Source: Syntrophaceae bacterium UBA2188 (GTDB lineage Bacteria > Desulfobacterota > BSN033 > UBA1163). Taken from it: a stretch of DNA of 11,787 nt. This document shows positions 5,936 to 11,787 of this stretch, piece by piece (the stretch's first letter is position 1; every line of letters starts with the position of its first letter). The stretch is from assembly GCA_002327985.1 (NCBI GenBank), contig DCVM01000067.1, positions 28,393 through 40,179 on the forward strand, given 5' to 3'. The notes beneath the pieces are model-generated. The model ran no database searches and was not told where the DNA came from. It was given only the letters and a program-made list of their open reading frames with translations. The position numbers were made by a program, and so were the translations under genes.

Positions 5936-7450
5936 ATGAAAATAAAAGCGGAGGTATTGATCATTGGGGGTGGTGCAACGGGAGTTGGAATCTCAAGGGA
6001 TTTGGCACTGAGAGGAATCCCTTCTGTTCTAATTGAAAAAGGGGATTTTGCCTCCGGTGCCTCGGGTCGAAATCATGGGCTTTTTCATAGCGGTGGAAGA
6101 TATGCGGTCTCAGACCCTGAAGCCGCTCACGAATGCATCTCAGAAAACAAGATCCTCAGAAGGATTGCTCCTCACTGCATTGAGGAAACAGATGGCTTTT
6201 TCATTTCCCTTCCCGAAGAAGGGCTCGACTACAGAGAAAGATTTCTTCGCGCCTGTGAAAAGGTAGGTATCCAAACTACACTTCTCTCTCGCGATGAGGC
6301 CCTTGAACAGGAGCCTGAACTCAATCCCAATCTTCTCAGTGCTGTCAGGGTTCCGGACGGGGCGATTGATCCATTTGCCTTGGTCCTTGGAAATGCCAAA
6401 GATGCAGAGGAACACGGAGCAAAAATTCTTCTCCATACAGAAATCATTTCTCTGATTCTCAATGGAGATAAAGTAAAGGGAGCAAAGGTAAAAGATCTCT
6501 ATCAAGGCGAGGAATACTTCGTTGAGGCTTCTTATATCATCAACGCCACTGGAGCCTGGGCGAGCCAAACCCTGAAGCTTGCCGGCCTCCCTATCGGCAT
6601 GGCTCTTTCTAAGGGCTCAATGCTGATCACAAACCGGAGGCTCACCCATCGCGTCATCAATCGTTGCAGGCCTCCTTTTGATGGCGACATCATTGTCCCA
6701 AACCATACCGTCTCCATTCTGGGAACTACCTCCATTCGTTTGGAAGAGGTTGAAAATTTTGAGGTAACTCCCCATGAGGTCTCCCTCTTGATTCAGGAGA
6801 CATCGAAGATGATCCCTGCTATTCAGGGAACCAGGTTGATCCGGGCTTATGCAGGCATCAGACCCTTATTTCAGTCTGAAGAAAAAGGGGATGACCGTGC
6901 GATTAGCCGGGGGTTTGTACTCATGGATCACGAAAAAAGGGATGGAATCAAAAATCTGGTTACGATCACAGGTGGGAAATTAATGACCTATCGGTTGATG
7001 GCAGAAAAAACGTCTGATCTTATCTGTAAAAAGATGGGAACGAATGTTCCCTGTTCGACTCATTCGAAACCTCTTCCTGGGGCTAACAGACCGACCGGCC
7101 TAACAGAACGACTCAAACAATTTACAACAGACCGAGGAGAAGTCCTCTGCGACTGTGAACTGATTCAAAAAGAGGAAGTGAAGGCGCTCTTGGAGAAAGA
7201 AAAATTGAAAAACTTCCAGGACATCCTTCATCGGACCCGTCTTGCCAAAGGGACATGCCAGGGGGGTTTTTGTGTTTACCGCCTTTTCGGATTGCTCCAC
7301 GAATTAAGGAAGATCGAAGGAGACTCCAATAAAATATTAAAGGGATTTCTTGAGGAACGATGGAAAGGGATACGCCCGGTTCTCTGGGGGACAGCGCTGA
7401 AAGAAGAAGAATTGATCGAATCCATTTATAAAGGAATCTTCAATTTATAG
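5936..7450 (+). CDS. glpA: Anaerobic glycerol-3-phosphate dehydrogenase subunit A (FAD, BFD-type Fe-S domain)
   Basis: GlpA is the catalytic flavoprotein that oxidises sn-glycerol-3-phosphate to dihydroxyacetone phosphate and passes electrons through GlpB and GlpC to menaquinone. The 504 residues begin with the dinucleotide-binding motif GGGATGVG (11-18), followed by the family signature FASGASGRNHGLFHSGGRY (38-56). The DAO-type FAD domain continues to about 365 with TITGGKLMTYR (343-353). The C-terminus is a BFD-like [2Fe-2S] domain with Cys405 and Cys407 (CDC) and Cys441 and Cys446 (CQGGFC), the usual spacing for GlpA. It is slightly shorter than E. coli GlpA (542). The start has GGAG six bases upstream. 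This C-terminal domain separates it from the aerobic GlpD enzyme. It is first in a three-gene glpABC operon, acting at the inner face of the membrane with its partners. No key residue appears to be missing. Confidence 0.96.
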   Translation: MKIKAEVLIIGGGATGVGISRDLALRGIPSVLIEKGDFASGASGRNHGLFHSGGRYAVSDPEAAHECISENKILRRIAPHCIEETDGFFISLPEEGLDYRERFLRACEKVGIQTTLLSRDEALEQEPELNPNLLSAVRVPDGAIDPFALVLGNAKDAEEHGAKILLHTEIISLILNGDKVKGAKVKDLYQGEEYFVEASYIINATGAWASQTLKLAGLPIGMALSKGSMLITNRRLTHRVINRCRPPFDGDIIVPNHTVSILGTTSIRLEEVENFEVTPHEVSLLIQETSKMIPAIQGTRLIRAYAGIRPLFQSEEKGDDRAISRGFVLMDHEKRDGIKNLVTITGGKLMTYRLMAEKTSDLICKKMGTNVPCSTHSKPLPGANRPTGLTERLKQFTTDRGEVLCDCELIQKEEVKALLEKEKLKNFQDILHRTRLAKGTCQGGFCVYRLFGLLHELRKIEGDSNKILKGFLEERWKGIRPVLWGTALKEEELIESIYKGIFNL

Positions 7451-7536
7451 GGTCCAAGGGTCCAAGGGACCCAGGGGTCAGGGGTTCAAGTTGGAAAACC
7501 CTGGTACCCTAAACCCCCCGAATCCTGGAACCCTAT
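7447..7536. repeat. Foldback repeat filling the glpA-glpB spacer
   Basis: The spacer begins with ATAGGGTCCA (7447-7456), which includes the glpA TAG stop, and ends with TGGAACCCTAT (7526-7536), its near-perfect inverted copy (one base inserted). Between them are a tandem GGGTCCAA repeat (7450-7465) and opposing G-rich (left) and C-rich (right) halves that can fold back, with GGGGTTCAAG against imperfect C-rich partners. Nothing is encoded. I recall G/C-run spacers of this kind from intergenic gaps of deltaproteobacterial genomes but cannot name the family. Confidence 0.65.
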
Positions 7537-7546
7537 TTAAAAAATC

Positions 7547-8767
7547 ATGCGTTACGATCTCATCATTATAGGAATGGGTCTCTCAGGCCTGATGGCAGCC
7601 AAAACGGCTGCAGGGGAAGGCAAGAAAGTACTGATCGTTGGGAAGGGAATGGGTGCCCTTTGCCTTCTTTCAAATACGATCGATGTCTTAGGCCAATTTC
7701 CCAAGATCATTAGAATGAGAGATAATCTTTTCCAATGGATCAAAGACCATCCCCAACATCCTTATTCTAAAGTGGGCTTAGAAAAAATTGAGGAGGCTCT
7801 TAATTCCTTTCTTTCTCTCTTTCCACCTCCTTATTCTTTTCAAACGGTTGATCATATGAATTGCCTTATTCCAACGGGGGCAGGAACACTTCGGCCCACT
7901 TATTTCATCCCAATAACCATGGTCGAAGGAACCTCACTCAACGAGGGAAAGGCACTCATTGTTGGATTGAAGGGTTTCAAGGATTTCTATGCTCATTATG
8001 TGGCGGACCAACTGAAGTGCCGTGGAGTCAATGTGTCTCTTTCTGATCTCTTGCATGGGGAAATAACAACTACCTACCTGGGAAGGTTAATGGAAAAAAA
8101 TTCTTTTATCAAAAACATCGGGCGGGAGATTAAAAAACAACTCAATGGTGAAAACCTGATCGGATTCCCGGCTCTTTTAGGAGTCCACGATCCCATTCAG
8201 GTCAAGAATAACCTGGAGGAGATCATTGGTGCTAAAGTTTTCGAGATCCCTACCCTTCCCCCATCGATTCCAGGGATGAGAATCTTCAACCGTTTCAAAG
8301 AATGGCTGATCCAAAAGGGAGTCACGTTTCTTTTAGGATATCCCGTTTCAAAAGTTACCCTAAAGGGAAAAAAATGTGAGGGGATTGAAGTGTCTCACCC
8401 TCCTGTGACCACTTCCTATTCTGCTGATCGTTATATCCTTGCCTCAGGACGTTTCATGGGTGGAGGGTTAGAAGGAACTGCTGAAAAGATCTTTGAGCCG
8501 ATCTTTCATCTACCGATTCCTCAACCCCAGTCACGAGGGGGTTGGTTTGAAAAAAAGTTTTTTACAGTTTCCCCCCACCGGATCCATCGGGTTGGCATTT
8601 TAACCAATAACGCCTTTCAACCGATCGATGAAAGAGGGGGACTGATTTTAGAAAATGTATGGGTCGCTGGCTCAATCTTAGCCCATCATCACTTTATTGA
8701 CGAGAAATCAAGGGAAGGGATTGAAATCACGACAGGATATTGGGCAACAAAAAAGGCAATGGAGTAA
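7547..8767 (+). CDS. glpB: Anaerobic glycerol-3-phosphate dehydrogenase subunit B
   Basis: GlpB is the flavin-binding accessory subunit of the anaerobic dehydrogenase, linking GlpA to the iron-sulfur subunit GlpC. The 406 residues (E. coli has 419) start with a Rossmann FAD motif, IIIGMGLSGLMAA (6-18). The SNTIDVLG stretch (about 42-49) is typical of GlpB. Late motifs are YILASGRFMGGG, NVWVAGSILAHHH and the closing GIEITTGYWATKKA. Identity rests on both sequence and position between glpA and glpC. No good Shine-Dalgarno sequence precedes the ATG: the ten bases before it are AT-rich, and the foldback repeat ends at 7536. Translation may therefore depend on coupling to glpA or on an unstructured leader. 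The TAA stop (8765-8767) overlaps the next foldback repeat. Confidence 0.93.
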   Translation: MRYDLIIIGMGLSGLMAAKTAAGEGKKVLIVGKGMGALCLLSNTIDVLGQFPKIIRMRDNLFQWIKDHPQHPYSKVGLEKIEEALNSFLSLFPPPYSFQTVDHMNCLIPTGAGTLRPTYFIPITMVEGTSLNEGKALIVGLKGFKDFYAHYVADQLKCRGVNVSLSDLLHGEITTTYLGRLMEKNSFIKNIGREIKKQLNGENLIGFPALLGVHDPIQVKNNLEEIIGAKVFEIPTLPPSIPGMRIFNRFKEWLIQKGVTFLLGYPVSKVTLKGKKCEGIEVSHPPVTTSYSADRYILASGRFMGGGLEGTAEKIFEPIFHLPIPQPQSRGGWFEKKFFTVSPHRIHRVGILTNNAFQPIDERGGLILENVWVAGSILAHHHFIDEKSREGIEITTGYWATKKAME

Positions 8768-8880
8768 TAACCAAATTCCAAGCACCAATCACCAGATAAA
8801 CTCCAATAACCCATTTTCAAAACACTTGGTGATTGGAGTTTGGTTATTAGAGCTTATTTGGGATTTGGAATTTGGTTATT
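8766..8880. repeat. Foldback repeat filling the glpB-glpC spacer
   Basis: The outer arms AATAACCAAATTCCAA (8766-8781) and TTGGAATTTGGTTATT (8865-8880) are a perfect 16-base inverted repeat. An inner pair, CCAATCACCA (8785-8794) and TGGTGATTGG (8827-8836), is a perfect 10-base inverted repeat. Further copies of CTCCAATAACC and GGAGTTTGGTTATT lie between, so alternative pairings exist. The left arm contains the last two bases of the glpB stop. It is unrelated in sequence to the foldback between glpA and glpB. It encodes no protein. Confidence 0.8.
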
Positions 8881-8918
8881 GAAATTTATCTGCATTGATT
8901 TAATAAACGACTGAAAGT

Positions 8919-10127
8919 ATGAACAAGAAAACTTGGCCCAAAAGTAATGCGGATGCATGTATTCGGTGTACGACCTGCATGGCAGTCTGTCCCGTCTCAC
9001 GGGTGACACCAAAATTCCCTGGACCAAAGCAGGCAGGGCCAGCGGCCGCGCGATTTCGAAGGCCGGGGGAACCCTCTGCCGATGATTGGATTGACCTGTG
9101 CATTGGATGCCATCTCTGTGATATGGTTTGTTCCTCTGGAGTAAATGTCTCTGAGCTAAACCTCATAGCCAAAGCAAAATATCTGGATGAAAAAGGAAGA
9201 CCCTTCCGGGATTGGTTGCTCACCCATTCTTATCTTTGGGGGCAACTCGGATCATTTTTCTCCCCTCTGATCAACCTTCTTTTTAAGAACCCTGTAATCA
9301 AATGGATGGGTGAAGTGATTTTAAAGATAGACCGAAGAAGAGAACTCCCAGGTTATGAATTTTTAACTTTCAGACAGTGGTTTAATAGGAAACCTACCAA
9401 AGGCAACCCAAAAATCGCTTATTTTTACGGCTGCTATACCAATACTAACGAGGTCGATGTCGGTAAAGCAACCGTTCAAGTCCTCGAGGCGAATGGTTTT
9501 GAAGTAACCCTACCTCCCCAGAGATGCTGCGGCATAGCCATGCTCGGCAATGGAGATTTTAAAGGGGCAAAAAAAATGGCCCGTTATAACATCCCTTCCC
9601 TTCTTAATACGATTCATTCGGGTTCTAAAATCGTCTTTTCATCAACCAGTTGTGGCCATATGATTAAACATCAATATAGCCACCTCTTGTCGATCCCCAG
9701 TGCAGAGGAGGTCGCTCAGCATCTTTTCGACGTCTTCGAATTTTTAAGGAATCTAAAAGAATCAAATAGCCTTAATACCCATTTTAAGGAGCTCTCATTA
9801 AAAGCAGCTTATTTTACTCCATGCCATTTAAGGGCTTTGGGTATGGGTATTCCAGCCCTTGAAATTCTCCGACTCATCCCCGGTTTGCAAATCGACCAAA
9901 TCGAGGCGGATTGTTGCGGGATGGGTGGAACCTTTGGTTTCAAGAAGGAAAAATACGAAATATCTGAGGAGATCGGGAAAGATTTGAAAGAAGCGATTGA
10001 CCGTTTAAATCCTGAAATGATCCTGACCGACTGCGAAGGGTGCCGCATTCAAATTCGCCACCTCACCGGCTTGAAGGTTCTGCACCCGATTCAGATTCTG
10101 AGAGATGCACTCCAGAATGATGGATGA
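8919..10127 (+). CDS. glpC: Anaerobic glycerol-3-phosphate dehydrogenase subunit C (Fe-S, CCG domains)
   Basis: GlpC is the membrane-associated subunit that carries electrons from GlpAB to the quinone pool. The 402 residues (E. coli has 396) contain two ferredoxin-type [4Fe-4S] motifs: Cys14, 17, 20 and 24 (CIRCTTCMAVCP), and Cys61, 64, 67 and 71 (CIGCHLCDMVC). A hydrophobic and amphipathic stretch at about 100-135 may help membrane contact. Two CCG (heterodisulfide-reductase-like) domains follow. The first has Cys172, CCG at 203-205 and Cys245; the second has Cys302, CCG at 332-334 and CEGC at 372-375. These probably hold further Fe-S clusters. All expected cysteines are present except that the first CCG domain ends CGH rather than CxxC. 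The ATG at 8919 is preceded only by a weak GAAAG. The gene ends 36 bases from the convergent uvrB stop, with no hairpin terminator visible between them. Confidence 0.94.
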   Translation: MNKKTWPKSNADACIRCTTCMAVCPVSRVTPKFPGPKQAGPAAARFRRPGEPSADDWIDLCIGCHLCDMVCSSGVNVSELNLIAKAKYLDEKGRPFRDWLLTHSYLWGQLGSFFSPLINLLFKNPVIKWMGEVILKIDRRRELPGYEFLTFRQWFNRKPTKGNPKIAYFYGCYTNTNEVDVGKATVQVLEANGFEVTLPPQRCCGIAMLGNGDFKGAKKMARYNIPSLLNTIHSGSKIVFSSTSCGHMIKHQYSHLLSIPSAEEVAQHLFDVFEFLRNLKESNSLNTHFKELSLKAAYFTPCHLRALGMGIPALEILRLIPGLQIDQIEADCCGMGGTFGFKKEKYEISEEIGKDLKEAIDRLNPEMILTDCEGCRIQIRHLTGLKVLHPIQILRDALQNDG

Positions 10128-10163
10128 GGAGATTGGGTGATGACGAAACAGGAAGAATGAAGT

Positions 10164-11787
10164 TTAAAATCCGCCTCCTATTTTTAATTCCATCTCTTCA
10201 AGGCGATGGATCTTATCCCGGATCTCTGCGGCCCGTTCAAACTCTAAATGACCTGCTGCTACCTTCATCTCCTTCTTCAGTTTCTGAATGATTGCAGGAA
10301 TTTCTTTAATGGGTACATATTCCTCTTGGAAATCAGACACAGTGGGAATGGTGAAATAATCTGTTTCGTAGATTGAAGCCAAGATGTTTCGAACCGCTTT
10401 CTTTACAGTCTGTGGAGTAATATGGTGGACTTTGTTAAATTCCTCCTGAATTTTTCTTCTTCTGTTTGTTTCCAGAATCGCCTGATCCATCGATCCCGTC
10501 ATTTTATCCGCATAGAGAATGACCTGGCCGTTTACATTTCGTGCGGCACGGCCAAAAGTCTGGATTAAAGATTTTTCAGATCGAAGAAAACCTTCCTTAT
10601 CAGCATCCAGGATGGCCACCAGGGAAACCTCTGGAATATCGAGTCCCTCCCTCAGCAAATTAATCCCGATGAGGACATCAAATTTCCCTAAACGCAGATC
10701 CCTGATAATTTCCACCCGATCAAGGGTGTCAATATCGGAGTGAAGGTATTTCACTCGAACTCCCAGATCCGAATAGTATTCAGTCAGATCCTCTGCCATC
10801 CGCTTGGTCAGGGTGGTGACAAGAACCCTCTCCTTCCTCTTCACTCGCTTTCGTATTTCCCCTAGGAGGTCATCCACCTGGTTCTTCGCCGGTTTCACTT
10901 CAAGGAGAGGATCGCTCAAACCGGTGGGGCGGATGATCTGCTCTACAACTTTTCCTCGGCTCCTCCTCATTTCATATTCACTCGGAGTGGCTGAGACATA
11001 GATGATCTGTTGGATGCGTTTTTCGAACTCTTCAAACATGAGAGGTCGGTTGTCCAACGCCGAAGGAAGGCGGAATCCGTACTCCACCAATGTTTCTTTC
11101 CGGGATCGATCCCCACGATACATCCCGACCAGTTGAGGGATGGTCACATGACTTTCATCAATGAATAAGAGATGATCCTTTGGATAATAATCAAGCAGGG
11201 TTGGAGGAGGCTCACCCGGTTTTCTTCCGGTGAGATGGCGAGAATAGTTCTCGATCCCCTGGCAATAACCAAGTTCTTGAAGCATCTCTAAGTCGAATTG
11301 GGTCCTCTGTCCCAGCCTCTGAGCCTCTAACCGTTGATTCTGAGATTTAAACCAAGCCACTCTTTCCTTCAATTCCTCCCGAATGTTTCGAATGGCTTTC
11401 TGCAAACGGTCTGGAGGAGTAACATAGTGGCTTCCTGGATAGATAGGAACTTTATCCAAAGGTGCGATGACCCTTCCTTTCAATGGGTCTATCTCGGAAA
11501 GTGTATCGATCTCATCCCCAAAGAGTTCGATCCGGAGTGCCCGGTTTTCCTCATGGGCCGGGAAAACCTCAACCACATCTCCTCGAACCCGAAAGGTTCC
11601 CCGTTGGAAATCGATATCATTTCGCTCATACTGAATCTCTACCAATTTTGAAAGGATTCCTTCTCTCGAAATATTCATCCCTTTTTCCAAATAGAGGAGC
11701 ATCCCATGGTAGGCCTCCGGAGAGCCCAAACCATAAATGCAGGAGACGCTGGCAACGATAACCACATCGTTTCTTTCAAGAAGAGAT
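10164..11787 (-). CDS. uvrB: UvrABC excinuclease subunit B, N-terminus off the right edge
   Basis: UvrB is the DNA-damage-verifying helicase-like subunit of nucleotide excision repair; it is loaded by UvrA and recruits UvrC. The visible 540 residues begin within the first helicase domain (SLLERNDVVIVASVSCIYGLG). The Walker A motif and the damage-probing beta-hairpin, roughly the first 130 residues, lie beyond the window. Present are the Walker B DESH motif (about 210-213), SAT (265-267), motif V GINLLREGLDIP (374-385), motif VI QTFGRAARN (409-417), and a C-terminal UVR domain (about 498-531) that contacts UvrC. The sequence then ends GGGF-stop. An apparent GTG start at 11765 is internal, because the conserved frame runs past it to the edge. 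It is convergent with glpC and probably an independent housekeeping gene. Confidence 0.97.
   Translation of the reverse strand, partial: SLLERNDVVIVASVSCIYGLGSPEAYHGMLLYLEKGMNISREGILSKLVEIQYERNDIDFQRGTFRVRGDVVEVFPAHEENRALRIELFGDEIDTLSEIDPLKGRVIAPLDKVPIYPGSHYVTPPDRLQKAIRNIREELKERVAWFKSQNQRLEAQRLGQRTQFDLEMLQELGYCQGIENYSRHLTGRKPGEPPPTLLDYYPKDHLLFIDESHVTIPQLVGMYRGDRSRKETLVEYGFRLPSALDNRPLMFEEFEKRIQQIIYVSATPSEYEMRRSRGKVVEQIIRPTGLSDPLLEVKPAKNQVDDLLGEIRKRVKRKERVLVTTLTKRMAEDLTEYYSDLGVRVKYLHSDIDTLDRVEIIRDLRLGKFDVLIGINLLREGLDIPEVSLVAILDADKEGFLRSEKSLIQTFGRAARNVNGQVILYADKMTGSMDQAILETNRRRKIQEEFNKVHHITPQTVKKAVRNILASIYETDYFTIPTVSDFQEEYVPIKEIPAIIQKLKKEMKVAAGHLEFERAAEIRDKIHRLEEMELKIGGGF

Noticed and set aside
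7450..7465. Start of a CRISPR-like or tandem array (GGGTCCAA twice)
   Set aside because: There are only two short adjacent copies, no spacers and no cas genes.
10128..10163. Bidirectional terminator between glpC and uvrB
   Set aside because: The 36-base gap shows neither an inverted repeat nor a T-run.
11763..11765. GTG at 11765 as the start of uvrB
   Set aside because: The conserved UvrB frame continues upstream to the window edge (SLLERNDV), so the codon is internal and the gene is cut by the window.
1..11787. A wholly new defence or mobile system
   Set aside because: All genes fall in known families. The HTH protein is not accompanied by an integrase, nuclease cassette or toxin, and the BFN protein has a normal single-gene setting.

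Overview
This window reads as a chromosomal segment of a Gram-negative, probably anaerobic bacterium. I would place it near the Desulfobacterota (the former Deltaproteobacteria), with moderate to low confidence. The reasons are a quinone-linked anaerobic glycerol-3-phosphate dehydrogenase (glpABC), large PAS/GAF sensor proteins, a bifunctional-nuclease (BFN/DUF151) protein with the C-terminus EDFGKYKM that I recall from that group, and foldback repeats in short intergenic gaps. Base composition is balanced to slightly AT-rich, and nothing in it marks a recent phage or plasmid insertion.

Left part (1-3824, minus strand): transcription runs leftwards. A BFN-family protein (3324-3824) has its own well-formed promoter. 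After a 331-base gap with a G-run and a promoter/palindrome comes a 60-residue excisionase-type helix-turn-helix protein (2810-2992). Its stop codon overlaps the TTG start of a very large membrane-anchored sensor (1-2813). The visible order of the sensor is TM-HAMP-PAS-GAF-PAS-GAF-GAF-PAS, and its output domain lies beyond the left edge. The HTH protein and the sensor are very probably translationally coupled.

Middle (3825-5935): a gap with no gene (3825-4281) carries the BFN promoter and an imperfect foldback element flanked by direct repeats. Next is a soluble PAS-HisKA-HATPase histidine kinase (4282-5406, minus) with no response regulator in the window. A 529-base divergent region separates the kinase from glpABC. 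It holds a clear kinase promoter and a weaker rightward promoter whose -35 box touches an operator-like inverted repeat.

Right part (5936-11787): glpA, glpB and glpC (plus strand) encode the FAD dehydrogenase, its flavin partner and the iron-sulfur/CCG-domain subunit that passes glycerol-3-phosphate electrons to the quinone pool. Both spacers inside the operon are occupied almost entirely by foldback repeats, each overlapping the stop codon of the preceding gene, and neither glpB nor glpC has a strong Shine-Dalgarno sequence. Convergent to glpC is uvrB, whose N-terminus lies off the right edge.

I see no CRISPR array, rRNA, tRNA, transposase or phage gene, and no convincing new defence system. 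The least ordinary items are the HTH-sensor pair with its palindromic promoter, and the foldback repeats built into the glp operon.
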